Shown here: positions 52,365-60,736 of the stretch, in pieces
Numbering within the stretch: the stretch's first letter is position 1
Layout: each line of letters opens with the position of its first letter
Position numbers and translations under genes: made by a program
NCBI RefSeq assembly: GCF_001742285.1
Contig: NZ_MIEK01000005.1
Span: forward strand, 1-64,000
DNA: 64,000 bases
Source of the DNA: Enterococcus rivorum
GTDB lineage: Bacteria > Bacillota > Bacilli > Lactobacillales > Enterococcaceae
Direction: 5' to 3'
The notes under the pieces: generated by a model
What the model was told of the DNA's origin: nothing
Seen by the model: the letters and a program-made list of their open reading frames with translations, nothing else
Database searches by the model: none

Positions 52365-52547
52365 GTGAAAACGACTATAACAGCAAGTGAAATAGCCCAT
52401 TTAACAACAAGTGGAAAACTAGAAGCTATTGGTTATTCAAAGGAAACCATTTCTTCTTTTCTTGAAGGTGTTTCTTCTGAAAAGCATGAAGAAAGGTTGA
52501 AAGAAGAGCTGAATCATTGCCTACATGAATCATGCGAATGGAGCTAG
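52365..52547 (+). CDS. Hypothetical small protein
   Basis: The 60-residue protein starts at GTG 52365 with AAGGGGG eight bases upstream. It has a helical pattern (ITASEIAHLTTSGKLEAIGYSKE) with a His/Cys-containing end. It could be a small HTH-like domain but this is not certain. Confidence 0.55.
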   Translation: MKTTITASEIAHLTTSGKLEAIGYSKETISSFLEGVSSEKHEERLKEELNHCLHESCEWS

Positions 52548-52609
52548 TAATTTCTGAGACCTTATTTCCAAAATGTTCAGTATATATTTGTAGAAAGGAA
52601 AATTTCACA

Positions 52610-52672
52610 ATGAAAGTAGAATACATGTTGTTAGGAGCCTTAATATATTTCATAGTATTATATGAAAAATAA
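52610..52672 (+). CDS. 20-residue hydrophobic peptide
   Basis: The product reads MKVEYMLLGALIYFIVLYEK, a single membrane helix with charged ends, preceded by GAAAGGA. Its end overlaps the start of the next gene by 11 bases, so it may serve as a coupling leader or as a small membrane peptide. Confidence 0.45.
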   Translation: MKVEYMLLGALIYFIVLYEK

Positions 52673-52874
52673 ATTGTTTTTAGGTCAAGATGCGTGCACA
52701 TGGCTACAAGGTGATGATAAAAAAATGAACGTTTTAAAGGCTGTACTAAAAGATAAAAAAACAGTGATTGTTGATGAAACAGGAGAGTATGATTCGTTTA
52801 AATCCTCCTTGCCTAAAAATGTAACTATAGTTAAAAATCAGGCTGAAGCTGACGAAATTCTCAAAAAGGATTGA
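52662..52874 (+). CDS. Hypothetical small protein
   Basis: The 70-residue protein has an alpha/beta pattern (KTVIVDETGEYDSFKSSLPKNVTIVKN) resembling a small Rossmann-like strand-helix unit. It lacks its own strong ribosome site and probably relies on the overlapping 20-residue frame. The C-terminus ILKKD is encoded by the boundary motif. Confidence 0.55.
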   Translation: MKNKLFLGQDACTWLQGDDKKMNVLKAVLKDKKTVIVDETGEYDSFKSSLPKNVTIVKNQAEADEILKKD

Positions 52875-52890
52875 AAGGAGATATTAGCAG

Positions 52891-53118
52891 GTGAAACATA
52901 AATTAGGCGACTACCTTTATAAAAATGGGAATATTTATAAACTCGTTCCACATTGGGAAAATAATTTTGTTTCAGAATTCTATTCAATATTTTTAGAAGA
53001 AGCCACAGGAAAGATGTTCTGTAGCCCTTATTTAATAAAGGATGATGATTCAAGCTATAACACAGCAACGGAAGAACAAATAAAGAAGTTCGATTTGTCT
53101 GAAAAATTATATCAATAG
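52891..53118 (+). CDS. Hypothetical small protein
   Basis: The 75-residue protein starts at GTG 52891 after GAAAGGAG. It has an SH3-like beta pattern at its start (HKLGDYLYKNGNIYKLVPHWE). The stop is directly followed by boundary motif copy 3. The function is unknown. Confidence 0.6.
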   Translation: MKHKLGDYLYKNGNIYKLVPHWENNFVSEFYSIFLEEATGKMFCSPYLIKDDDSSYNTATEEQIKKFDLSEKLYQ

Positions 53119-53157
53119 TTCCCAAAAAGGATCAAAAAGAAAGTATGGTGGAAACTT

Positions 53158-53379
53158 ATGAGCGATATTTTAAACAGAAATCATTTACTGAGTCAAGATC
53201 AATTAATTTTAGATCACGAGATTGAAAATATGGATGAAGAAAAGAAAGAGCGATTAAAAAAATCGTTAGCTAATGCTTCAAATACCTCCATTGACACTAC
53301 AGTCATTTTTCAGTCAATAGAAGATTTAGAAAAACAATATGGACAAAGTGAATCTAAAAATATTCTCAAAAGGTATTAA
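53158..53379 (+). CDS. Small helical protein, paralogue of 61572-61862
   Basis: The 73-residue charged, helical protein shares EIENMDEEKKERLKK and IEDLEKQYGQSES with the 61572 product (ELKNMSKEDKYQLKK, LEELERVYGKEN). Its upstream sequence (AAAAAGGATCA, AAAGTATGG, GAAACTTATGAGCG) is repeated at the very end of the window, where another copy seems to start. The function is unknown. Confidence 0.65.
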   Translation: MSDILNRNHLLSQDQLILDHEIENMDEEKKERLKKSLANASNTSIDTTVIFQSIEDLEKQYGQSESKNILKRY

Positions 53380-53399
53380 GACTGAAGGAGTGAAGATTT

Positions 53400-53591
53400 A
53401 TGGTAAAGGTAAATATTGATTGGATAGATTTTAGCAATAATTGGAAAGTTCCGAAAACAACTTTTGGGTTAGAAAATGAATTAGAAAAAATGAGGAATCA
53501 ACATGCTAATGAAGTGATAAAGGAAAATAAACTGGAGAAATCAGGCATAAAATCTCTGCTTACTTTGTACTCTAAAAGTTACTTAAAGTAA
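53400..53591 (+). CDS. Hypothetical small protein
   Basis: The 63-residue protein is Trp-, Lys- and Glu-rich. The stretch NWKVPKTTFG recalls WKVPKSQFN of the 63000 product, so the two may share an N-terminal module. GGAGTGAAG is the ribosome site. Confidence 0.55.
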   Translation: MVKVNIDWIDFSNNWKVPKTTFGLENELEKMRNQHANEVIKENKLEKSGIKSLLTLYSKSYLK

Positions 53592-53630
53592 GATTTAGCT
53601 TCTAAAAAGGGATAGGATGGGAGGGAATAA

Positions 53631-53816
53631 ATGGAAAAATACAATGATTTTGCTTACTGGAGTTTAAATATATTAATAATTTTAGCGTTTGCTATATTAT
53701 TCATTTACTTGTTGTGTCATTTTTTTGTTTGGTTCTGCAATGTTATAGGGTATTTATACGGAAAACACAAAGTCGGCTCGACAAGAAAATCAGAAAACGA
53801 ATCAAAAATGGACTAA
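53631..53816 (+). CDS. Small single-pass membrane protein
   Basis: The 61-residue protein has one long hydrophobic segment (about 11-45) and a basic/acidic tail. GGGAGGG precedes the ATG. Its layout is like that of 63225-63515. The function is unknown. Confidence 0.58.
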   Translation: MEKYNDFAYWSLNILIILAFAILFIYLLCHFFVWFCNVIGYLYGKHKVGSTRKSENESKMD

Positions 53817-53865
53817 CTGAGCTACTAAATAATCTCAAAAAGGATGAATGAACAGGAGATAAAAG

Positions 53866-54291
53866 ATGATGGATGAGCGTTATATGGACAAATTTACTAG
53901 ATTTAAAAATGAATTGCAGAATTTAATCTACAAATCTATTTACGATCTTAATAAAAAGTCGTACAGTTTTGAAAGCCAAGAATATCCTGATGTTGATGCA
54001 ATTCTAATGCTTAGTCGATTTTTCACAAAGGATAAATATGAATTGTTGATGGAAAAAGTATACGAAAGACTAAGGCTTGAAAAAATGCCTATATATTTAG
54101 AGAAGGTTAGTAGTTACTATCAAGAGCCGAATGAAGATAGTTATAAAGCAATCGGTGAAATTATTATTCCTATAACAGAACAAGTTCTTGAAGAAATGAA
54201 TACTAATGATTTGACAGCAGATGCCAATTCTAAGTGTTTAGAAACGAAAAGAATTAAAAGTAGATCTCATAGCAGATGGAATTGGAGATAG
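53866..54291 (+). CDS. Hypothetical helical protein
   Basis: The 141-residue helical, charged protein (DKYELLMEKVYERLRLEKM) has a basic C-terminus. The start is one of two adjacent ATGs (53866 or 53869) with an AGGAGA site. Boundary motif copies flank the gene on both sides. Confidence 0.6.
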   Translation: MMDERYMDKFTRFKNELQNLIYKSIYDLNKKSYSFESQEYPDVDAILMLSRFFTKDKYELLMEKVYERLRLEKMPIYLEKVSSYYQEPNEDSYKAIGEIIIPITEQVLEEMNTNDLTADANSKCLETKRIKSRSHSRWNWR

Positions 54292-54323
54292 ATTATCAAA
54301 AAGGATAAGGAGGATGAAGAACA

Positions 54324-54503
54324 ATGAACACATATGAAACACACTGGACAACTGGAGCAAATCTGTTCGGTTACTATCAAGGTACTCAGACAGTCAGAGC
54401 GGAGAACGAAAAAGAAGCAAAAGCTCTTACTAAAATGAAAGTACTCTCAAAAACAGGACTTAGGAATGTATTAGTAGATAAAGTTCAGATAGTTCGTGAT
54501 TAG
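54324..54503 (+). CDS. Hypothetical small protein
   Basis: The 59-residue protein has a beta-hairpin-like start (YETHWTTGANLFGYYQGTQTVRAE) and an alpha/beta end. AAGGAGG precedes the ATG. The pattern resembles short plasmid proteins with a single beta-beta-alpha-beta fold. The family is unknown. Confidence 0.6.
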   Translation: MNTYETHWTTGANLFGYYQGTQTVRAENEKEAKALTKMKVLSKTGLRNVLVDKVQIVRD

Positions 54504-54704
54504 ATAGTGTTTTTGTTACAGCTGTAAAAATTAAGTTCGTAATTATAAAAAGGATAGTTCGGTTTCTTAATTAATCTTGTCCGGCTGAAGTTAAAAATAT
54601 TCCAGGATATCCTTCTTAAAAGCGAATGATATTTAATGCCTGGTGAATGGCCAAACTAAAAATAACGAACTATATATAAAAAATGATCAGGGGGGATTAG
54701 AAGA
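54504..54704. other. Non-coding gap with inverted repeats
   Basis: About 200 bases without a gene. AGTTCGT near 54533 pairs with ACGAACT near 54669, enclosing CCAGG/CCTGG and a boundary-motif copy (AAAAAGGAT). TTACAGCTGTAA is a perfect 12-bp palindrome at the left end. It could be a small RNA or a regulator region, and I see no clear promoter. Confidence 0.4.
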
Positions 54705-54944
54705 ATGAAAATTGAGGAAGCGAAAATACAAAATTTTTCTGACATGAAAAAAAGGCAACAAGAGTTTGATATGCAACTTACAAATCTCATTACTCGTTTA
54801 AAAAAGGCACACAAGCACATGGAATCAAGTGACTATATGGAGTTGGCTTCAGATATTGAATTGTTTTCAATGACTTTTATTCAAATATCAGAAGAGCTAC
54901 GTTTAAAAGAATCTGTAAGAAAAATGTTAGCGACCTTAGAATAA
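54705..54944 (+). CDS. Hypothetical helical protein
   Basis: The 79-residue protein is nearly all helix, with Met- and Glu-rich heptads (QQEFDMQLTNLITRLKKAHKHM). It has a GGGGGGAT site. It may be a small coiled-coil adaptor. No family recognised. Confidence 0.6.
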   Translation: MKIEEAKIQNFSDMKKRQQEFDMQLTNLITRLKKAHKHMESSDYMELASDIELFSMTFIQISEELRLKESVRKMLATLE

Positions 54945-54979
54945 ATTATCAAAAAGGATCAATAACTTTAGGAGGAAAT

Positions 54980-55075
54980 ATGATGAAAAAACGTGCAAAA
55001 TATCTAGCTCAACCTGGAAACATAACCGATGGATTTGACAAAGAAGAACAAGTCTTTTTAATTCTAGCTTATTAA
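54980..55075 (+). CDS. Tiny ORF with strong ribosome site
   Basis: The 31-codon frame starts with two adjacent ATGs after AGGAGGAA and reads MMKKRAKYLAQPGNITDG onward, ending FLILAY. The strong ribosome site favours translation; the function is unknown. Confidence 0.45.
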   Translation: MMKKRAKYLAQPGNITDGFDKEEQVFLILAY

Positions 55076-55105
55076 ATCAAAAGCTGCTTTGAAAATCTTG
55101 TTGCT

Positions 55106-55155
55106 AAAATAAGCGATACCGTGTATCATATATGTAAGCGGTGTCGCTTATTTTT
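55106..55155 (+). terminator. Long terminator-type hairpin
   Basis: AAAATAAGCGATACCG at 55106 pairs with CGGTGTCGCTTATTTT at 55139-55154 (one G-U pair) and runs into a T-tract. It ends the small-gene run that began at 52 kb. Confidence 0.75.
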
Positions 55156-55206
55156 CAGAGAAAGGAGGTAATGAGAGTAACTTTTCCGCTTTTTTTAAAT
55201 CAGAAA

Positions 55207-55236
55207 GCTCTTATACTATTCGCTTAGTATAAGAGC
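55207..55236. promoter_or_regulatory. Perfect 11-bp inverted repeat upstream of palindrome 4
   Basis: GCTCTTATACT (55207-55217) and AGTATAAGAGC (55226-55236) flank an eight-base loop. It could be an RNA hairpin or an operator. No T-run follows, so it is not a classic terminator. Confidence 0.5.
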
Positions 55237-55262
55237 CAATGTAACAAAGTGTTCTTAGGAAA

Positions 55263-55304
55263 ATTTGCTACGATTAAAGTATATCAAATTTAATGGTAGC
55301 AGAC
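55263..55304. promoter_or_regulatory. Palindromic operator 4 (42 bp)
   Basis: ATTTGCTACGATTAAA pairs with TTTAATGGTAGCAGAC around GTATATCAAA. It shares the TTTGCTAC half-site and central TATATCA with elements at 43026 and 51286, so one regulator family may bind all three. Confidence 0.75.
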
Positions 55305-55334
55305 AATTCATTACAAGTTACCAGGAACGAGTAG

Positions 55335-55574
55335 GTGAATGAAGTGGAAATCAATCTAGACACTGATGATCTGATGGCAGCCACTGAAGCGAGTGTTAGA
55401 TGGGGGAAAAATGAAGGGTATGTAAGACAGCAGTTTGTAAAGTACCCTGAAAAATTTAAAAAAGGAACAATTAGAAAATTTGGGAAAACATATCTAATAA
55501 CTCGTGAGGGGATGGAACATTTGGTAGGAATGACTGAGCTTGAAGCAAAAAATGAACGAAATAAGAGCAAGTAG
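55335..55574 (+). CDS. Short HTH regulator (domain shared with 49655 and 59999)
   Basis: The 79-residue protein holds only the N-terminal domain of this family: DDLMAATEASVRWGKNEGYVRQQFVKYPEKFKKG...ITREGMEHLVGMTELEA. It has no C-terminal domain. The start is GTG 55335 or GTG 55344. It precedes the TelA operon and may control it together with the palindrome upstream. Confidence 0.7.
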   Translation: MNEVEINLDTDDLMAATEASVRWGKNEGYVRQQFVKYPEKFKKGTIRKFGKTYLITREGMEHLVGMTELEAKNERNKSK

Positions 55575-55606
55575 GCTGTTAAAAATTAAAAAGGGAAGTG
55601 TATATT

Positions 55607-56713
55607 ATGGAAGAATTTACTTTTGGTACACCAAAAGAAGAATCAAAAGAAATTGAACAACTGCTTGAAGTTAACACTCAAACAGTGGAAGAGATCCAAC
55701 TAACTGATTCACAAGTAGAAGCAATTACTAGCTTAAAAGAACAAATAGATATCAATGATGTTTTAGGAGTTATGAATTATGGTGGAGTTGAACAAAAAAA
55801 ACTATCTGAATTCTCGGATCAAGCATTAGTAAAGGTGAAAAGCAATGAGTTAGGGGACGTTGGGAAAATAATTAATGAACTGGTAACCGAACTAGAGAGC
55901 TTTTCTCCAGAAGAATCAGACAACATGTTTATAAAGCTTTTTAAACGTGGGAAGAATAAAGTGAATAGCATGTTAATCCAATTTGAAGATGTGAATAGTA
56001 ATGTCGCACGTATTGTCAATAACTTAGAGGCTCACTATGTAACATTAACAAATGACATTATTAGCTTAGAGGAAATGTCTGAAGCAAACAAATTATTCTA
56101 CCAAAAATTGTCAGTCTATGTGGAAGCCGGTCAAGAAAAAATTAGCGAACTCAAATTGACTACTTTGCCGGAACTACAGCAAAAAGCCCAAAGCCAAGAG
56201 CAAGAAAGTTTAAATGCGCTCTCCGATTTTTCAGATAAGCTTGTCCAATTTGAAAAAAAGGTACATGATTTAGACATGACAAAAATGATTAGTCAACAGA
56301 TGGCCACACAAATCAGAATCATTCAAAATTCAAACAAGGCGATGGCCTACAAAATTCAGTCAACTATGAATAACACGATTCCTATGTGGAAACAGCAGAT
56401 GGTGATTGCGTTATCGGCACAACATACTCTTTCGGCTATTGAGGCAGATAATGCTGTATCAGATATCACAAATGATCTGTTCAAAAAAAATGCTGAAAAA
56501 ATCCACCATGTTTCTACTAAAGCAGCAGAATCGTCTGAAAAAAGCATTGTAGATATTGAAACATTAAAAGAAGTCAATGGTCAAACGATACTAGCTTTAA
56601 AAGACATTCAACAAATCCGAGAAAAAGGGATTGAAAATCGCCAACTAGCGCAAGAAGAAATGGCGAAAATGAGAACAGAGTTAGCACAAGCTTTGATAGA
56701 TGTTTCAAAATAA
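55607..56713 (+). CDS. TelA-family toxic anion resistance protein
   Basis: The 368-residue, largely helical protein has QMATQIRIIQNSNKAMAYKIQSTMNNTIPMWKQQMVIAL, the conserved TelA/KlaC region, and NGQTILALKDI near the end. These proteins were first linked to tellurite resistance, and relatives (YaaN in Bacillus) sit next to XpaC-like partners. Here they form an operon with a membrane partner and a VWA lipoprotein. It probably contributes to envelope stress or phage/toxin resistance; the role is inferred. Confidence 0.88.
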   Translation: MEEFTFGTPKEESKEIEQLLEVNTQTVEEIQLTDSQVEAITSLKEQIDINDVLGVMNYGGVEQKKLSEFSDQALVKVKSNELGDVGKIINELVTELESFSPEESDNMFIKLFKRGKNKVNSMLIQFEDVNSNVARIVNNLEAHYVTLTNDIISLEEMSEANKLFYQKLSVYVEAGQEKISELKLTTLPELQQKAQSQEQESLNALSDFSDKLVQFEKKVHDLDMTKMISQQMATQIRIIQNSNKAMAYKIQSTMNNTIPMWKQQMVIALSAQHTLSAIEADNAVSDITNDLFKKNAEKIHHVSTKAAESSEKSIVDIETLKEVNGQTILALKDIQQIREKGIENRQLAQEEMAKMRTELAQALIDVSK

Positions 56714-56725
56714 GGAGTGGTCCAA

Positions 56726-57409
56726 ATGAATGAGAAGAAGAACATTGTATTCCTTGTTCTAGGAGGAGTAAGTTTGATTGGGGGGCTATTAATTCAATTC
56801 ATGTTGCTTGATATTGATCAAGCAATTATAAACTATGGCTCTCGATCAGTGAGAATGTATCAAGTATTCTCTAAATCCCTGATTGGATTGGCGTTTCTAA
56901 TGATAGGCGTATTTATTTGGCTACAATTTAGAAAAAGAATGCAAACAGTTCATGTGATGAAAGAGAACGCAAAAAAAATTGAAATAGATCCTTTTCATGA
57001 GGAAACTGAACTCGTAAATAAGTTAGCTAAACTAAGTATGAGTGAAGTTTATAGAGACTCTATTGTTAAAGCTCAGGATATGATTGAACAAATAAACGAT
57101 TGTATGAGTGATTTAAATGAATTACAGGAAAATAACGAGTATGAATTGTTGGATAAAATCAATGCTTCAATTGTTCAAGGAAAAATACAAATATTTCAAA
57201 ATACAAAAAGCATAATTAATAGAGTCACGGTTGCTGGTGACAAAAATGAAATCAATAAAAGGCTCTTAAATAGTGCTGATATTGTGCAACAAGTGAGAGT
57301 TCTTTTGAACGAAACGGTCAATTATTTAGATTCTAAGTCGCCGTCTACAAAAGCAGATTTAGATAATATGACTAAGGCTCTCCAAACATTAAACAAAACA
57401 ATTGAGTAA
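56726..57409 (+). CDS. XpaC-like membrane partner of TelA
   Basis: The 227-residue protein has two N-terminal membrane helices (about 6-25 and 50-70) and a helical cytoplasmic part (LAKLSMSEVYRDSIVKAQDMIEQI). ATG 56726 has AAGGAGTGG. B. subtilis pairs xpaC with the TelA-like yaaN, and the same neighbourhood suggests an XpaC-type role here, although I see no diagnostic motif. Confidence 0.62.
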   Translation: MNEKKNIVFLVLGGVSLIGGLLIQFMLLDIDQAIINYGSRSVRMYQVFSKSLIGLAFLMIGVFIWLQFRKRMQTVHVMKENAKKIEIDPFHEETELVNKLAKLSMSEVYRDSIVKAQDMIEQINDCMSDLNELQENNEYELLDKINASIVQGKIQIFQNTKSIINRVTVAGDKNEINKRLLNSADIVQQVRVLLNETVNYLDSKSPSTKADLDNMTKALQTLNKTIE

Positions 57410-57427
57410 TTTAAAGGAGAAGAGAGA

Positions 57428-59119
57428 ATGAAAAGAAAAGCGATAGTGCTTATGTGTGTAGTCAGTATTTTTTGTCTTGCAACTTTAGCAGGATGTTCTA
57501 CTGGTAGTGATGGGAAGATTGAAAATGCTTCAGATAATATAAAGAAATTATCTGAAGCCGATGCAAAGACTGAACTGAAGAGTTATATCAAAAAAATCAA
57601 CCCTAAAAAAGCAACACCTAAGCGAGATATAGATAGTGGATCGATTGATAACAAAGCTGAGTTACCTCCTATTGATAAGACCTATCCACTTTCAGTAGAA
57701 GGAACCAATCAATTGAATGCAGAGTTATTTGTTAGTCCTGAAAAAGCAGGCAGCGGAAAAGATGGATTGTTTAATGAACTAGCGGAAGAATTTAACAAGC
57801 AAAATAAAAAAATAGATGGAAAGACTGTGTCTGTTTCTATTAGACCTATGGCTTCAGGAACAGGATTGGATTATGTCGAAAGTGACACCTATACTCCAGA
57901 TGGTTACACTCCATCAAATCAATTATGGGGGAAAATGTTAGAGTCAAACGGTACAGGTATTACAACTGTAGCTGATCGAACTATAGGGAACACGGGAGGA
58001 CTTCTCATGAAGGAGTCTACTTACAATCAGATTACAGAGAAATATAAGGAAGTCACAGTTGATTCACTCGTGAAATCTGTAATCGATGACGATTTGTTGC
58101 TTGGATATACAAATCCTTATACCTCGTCAACAGGTCTTAGCTTACTAACACAACTAATGTATCACTTTGATAGTGAAAATCCATTGAGCGAAAAATCAGT
58201 AGAATCGTTAAAAGCGTTTCAAAAAGATTTACCGTCAACATTGTATAATACCCTTCAGCTAAGAGAAGTAGCCAAAAATGGAACAGTTGATATTCTGTCT
58301 ATTAGTTATCAGACGTATATTAATACACCTGAATTTAAACAATACAAATATGTTCCATTAGGCATACGCCAAGATTCACCTATGTATAGCTTAAATGCTA
58401 CAACTGCTGAAAAACGTCAGGTAGTTGAGGAATTTACAAAGTTTATTCAAGAAAAATCAAATCAAGAAAAGGCGTCAGACTATGGCTTTAATCAATTAGA
58501 TGATTATGAGTATCAGACAAATCCTATTGATGGAGCAACAATTACCTCTATTCAAAAACTATGGAAAGAGAATAAAAATGGTGGTAAACCGATTATTGCT
58601 GTTTTTGTTGCAGATGTTTCCGGTTCAATGGACGGTTCTCCTATACAATCACTGAAGCAATCCCTGTTGAATAGTAGTAAATACATTGGCGATGATGCCT
58701 TTGTGGGATTGGTGTCATATAGTTCAGATGTTACAATCGAATTGCCAATTGAAAGAATGAATTCAAAGCAACGGAGTTATTTTACTGGAGCAGTTAAAGG
58801 ATTAACTGCGGATGGTGGAACTGCAACATATGACGGAACATTGGTTGCTTTAGATATGGTGCAACAAAAGTTGAAAGAAATTCCAGATGCACGTCCAATT
58901 ATTTTTGTTTTATCGGATGGTGAAACAAATGAGGGTTATAGTTTTAACAAAGCAGCACCAATTATCAAAAGCCTAAGCGTTTCAGTAAATACCATCGGAT
59001 ATAATGCGCAACTGGAGGAACTTAAAAAACTATCAACGATCAATGAGAGTGCGACAATCAACGCAGATAACGATGATGTTGTCTATCAGTTGAAACAGCT
59101 ATTTAATGCTGAATTATAG
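57428..59119 (+). CDS. Lipoprotein with solute-binding-like and von Willebrand A domains
   Basis: The 563-residue protein has a lipoprotein signal (ATLAGC lipobox), a solute-binding-type fold (about 80-370) and a C-terminal VWA domain with a full metal site: DVSGSM near 395, the TATYDG Thr and LSDGETN Asp. It is exposed outside the membrane. Together with TelA and the membrane protein it forms a three-gene envelope-stress-type unit. The metal site suggests ligand or partner binding regulated by Mg2+. Confidence 0.82.
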   Translation: MKRKAIVLMCVVSIFCLATLAGCSTGSDGKIENASDNIKKLSEADAKTELKSYIKKINPKKATPKRDIDSGSIDNKAELPPIDKTYPLSVEGTNQLNAELFVSPEKAGSGKDGLFNELAEEFNKQNKKIDGKTVSVSIRPMASGTGLDYVESDTYTPDGYTPSNQLWGKMLESNGTGITTVADRTIGNTGGLLMKESTYNQITEKYKEVTVDSLVKSVIDDDLLLGYTNPYTSSTGLSLLTQLMYHFDSENPLSEKSVESLKAFQKDLPSTLYNTLQLREVAKNGTVDILSISYQTYINTPEFKQYKYVPLGIRQDSPMYSLNATTAEKRQVVEEFTKFIQEKSNQEKASDYGFNQLDDYEYQTNPIDGATITSIQKLWKENKNGGKPIIAVFVADVSGSMDGSPIQSLKQSLLNSSKYIGDDAFVGLVSYSSDVTIELPIERMNSKQRSYFTGAVKGLTADGGTATYDGTLVALDMVQQKLKEIPDARPIIFVLSDGETNEGYSFNKAAPIIKSLSVSVNTIGYNAQLEELKKLSTINESATINADNDDVVYQLKQLFNAEL

Positions 59120-59136
59120 GCCAAATTAGCATTATT

Positions 59137-59172
59137 CAAGGCTAGAACAGACTTGCTCTAGCCTTGTTTTTT
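59137..59172 (+). terminator. Rho-independent terminator of the TelA operon
   Basis: CAAGGCTAGA (59137-59146) pairs with TCTAGCCTTG (59157-59166), followed by TTTTTT. Confidence 0.9.
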
Positions 59173-59203
59173 GCTCAACTAATTTGAAAAGGAGCCAACG
59201 ATT

Positions 59204-59893
59204 ATGGAAAAAATTCATAGAGAAATGCCTGAATTATCTTCAGAGTTAAGACAGAGTATTATAAAAATGCCGAAAGTTATTCGTGAATGTAGCGGTGTTA
59301 GTATATATGGGAAACGAATTAAAAGTATTATTTATACAATGGATGTAGCAGTTATTGCAAATAATGATGCAGATGCGGTTTTAGCTGTGTATCCGTGGAC
59401 ACCAAACACACGTATATTAAGTGCAATCTCACAAGTAGCTCAGGTGCCGATTTTAGCAGGCATAGGGGGCGGTTTAACATCAGGAAATCGTTCTTCACGT
59501 TTAGGAACATTCGCTGAGGAACATGGAGCGTATGGAGTAGTATTAAACGGTCCAAGTGATTTAGGAACAATTGAAGTGGTAAATGAAGCTGTAGATATTC
59601 CTATTATTTATACTGTTGTAAATGATAAACGTGATCTTCATAAGTTGGTAGCAGCTGGAGTAGATATATTTAATGTCGCTGGTGGTAAAAATACAGCACA
59701 ATTAGTAAAGTGGATCAGGGAAAGCTTTCCAACTTTTCCAATCATTGCTTCTGGTGGAAAAACAGATGAACAAATTAGAGAAACAATTGAAGCAGGAGCA
59801 AATGCTATTACCTACACGACTTATGGGAAAACAGAAAGCTATTTTCAAGAAAAAATGGAGTCTTATAGAGATCAGGCAAGCCCCGAAGAGTAG
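59204..59893 (+). CDS. TIM-barrel protein of unknown reaction
   Basis: The 229-residue protein has a (beta/alpha)8 pattern: VAVIANNDADAVLAVYPWT, VPILAGIGGG, GAYGVVLNGP, IPIIYTVVND, VDIFNVAGG, and a phosphate-binding-type end, PIIASGGKTDEQIRETIEAGANAITYT. The glycine-rich C-terminal loops suit binding of a phosphorylated ligand or flavin. Relatives are annotated loosely as hydrolases in Lactobacillales. It has a single promoter region after the TelA terminator, an AAAGGAG site, and no obvious transfer role. Confidence 0.72.
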   Translation: MEKIHREMPELSSELRQSIIKMPKVIRECSGVSIYGKRIKSIIYTMDVAVIANNDADAVLAVYPWTPNTRILSAISQVAQVPILAGIGGGLTSGNRSSRLGTFAEEHGAYGVVLNGPSDLGTIEVVNEAVDIPIIYTVVNDKRDLHKLVAAGVDIFNVAGGKNTAQLVKWIRESFPTFPIIASGGKTDEQIRETIEAGANAITYTTYGKTESYFQEKMESYRDQASPEE

Positions 59894-59931
59894 AGATGCT
59901 TTCATATCATGAGTTGTATAAAATTTAAAAA

Positions 59932-59983
59932 TTGATTTGAAACATCATTTAATGTATAATTACTCTATACATTAAATGATGTT
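59932..59983 (+). promoter_or_regulatory. Promoter with perfect palindromic operator 5 (43 bp)
   Basis: TTGATT (59932-59937), 17 bp, TATAAT (59955-59960). AACATCATTTAATGTATA (59941-59958) pairs perfectly over 18 bp with its complement at 59966-59983, spanning the spacer, -10 and start. It is the cleanest member of the palindromic-promoter set and lies 15 bp ahead of the 59999 gene. Confidence 0.85.
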
Positions 59984-59998
59984 TTTTGAGGGGGATTT

Positions 59999-60658
59999 AT
60001 GATTAATATTACTGATTTAGGTCTAATGACTTTTTCACGAGCTAGTGAGCAATGGGGAAAAGAGAGAACTTATGTCTTGCAGCAACACAGGAAACACCCA
60101 CAAAAATTTTTACCAGGATCAGTGGCCTATTTAAATGGTGGGAAAACAAAAGGAACCTGGGTGATTACTCGTGAAGGAATGGAACATTTAACTGGCCAAA
60201 CGGCTGCTGAAGCAGCCAACGAATTATGGCAAGTAGTATCTTTGAAGGACTTTAACAAAGTACAAGAACATTTCACAACAACTGAAAAGGAGGCAATTGA
60301 GAAATTGCTACAATTAATCGATGCCTATACGGTGGATACAAAAACTTTACCTTTTAAAGAGCGCAAATTAGATTTTATAGATCCACAAAAAAAGAATTAT
60401 GGCATTAAGTTACCAGGTGGCATGATTTTCTACTATACAAATGTTAGAAAAGGAAATCTTCCCGATATTTTCCATCAAGGTGGGTTTACAGCTGAAAGAA
60501 GAGGTAGTTACTTTCTTGTGAAAGATAAAAAAGAATTTGAGATTGCACAAATTTATTTATCTGGAGAGATCGAATTATTTTACTCAGATACGCCAAGTAA
60601 CGTAAAAAATGACTTAGAGATAATTTCAACTAAGATCAAACGATATGCTGAAGACTAA
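59999..60658 (+). CDS. HTH regulator, full-length member of the 'LGLMT..ASEQWG' family
   Basis: The 219-residue protein carries ITDLGLMTFSRASEQWGKERTYVLQQHRKHPQKF, WVITREGMEHL, then the second domain shared with 49655 (LWQVVSLKDFNK, KKNYGIKLPGGMIFYYTN) and an extra C-terminal domain (about 155-219). GAGGGGG precedes ATG 59999. The perfect operator upstream suggests strong autorepression. Confidence 0.75.
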   Translation: MINITDLGLMTFSRASEQWGKERTYVLQQHRKHPQKFLPGSVAYLNGGKTKGTWVITREGMEHLTGQTAAEAANELWQVVSLKDFNKVQEHFTTTEKEAIEKLLQLIDAYTVDTKTLPFKERKLDFIDPQKKNYGIKLPGGMIFYYTNVRKGNLPDIFHQGGFTAERRGSYFLVKDKKEFEIAQIYLSGEIELFYSDTPSNVKNDLEIISTKIKRYAED

Positions 60659-60681
60659 TTAGGATCTAGCAAGGCAGTCTC

Positions 60682-60710
60682 TTGTCAAGTTGTACAATTT
60701 GTAGTACGAT
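60682..60710 (+). promoter_or_regulatory. yefM/yoeB promoter with TGTACA operator
   Basis: TTGTCA (60682-60687), 17 bp, TACGAT (60705-60710). TGTACA at 60691-60696 lies in the spacer; the same hexamer is the known core of YefM operators, where the antitoxin and toxin complex represses its own operon. Confidence 0.8.
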
Positions 60711-60736
60711 TAATTCTGAAAGTGAGGGATAGTGTG

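Noticed and set aside
55170-55226. 18-codon leader peptide starting after AAAGGAGGT
   Set aside because: The ribosome site is only one or two bases from the ATG, too close for normal initiation, and the peptide ends inside a perfect hairpin.
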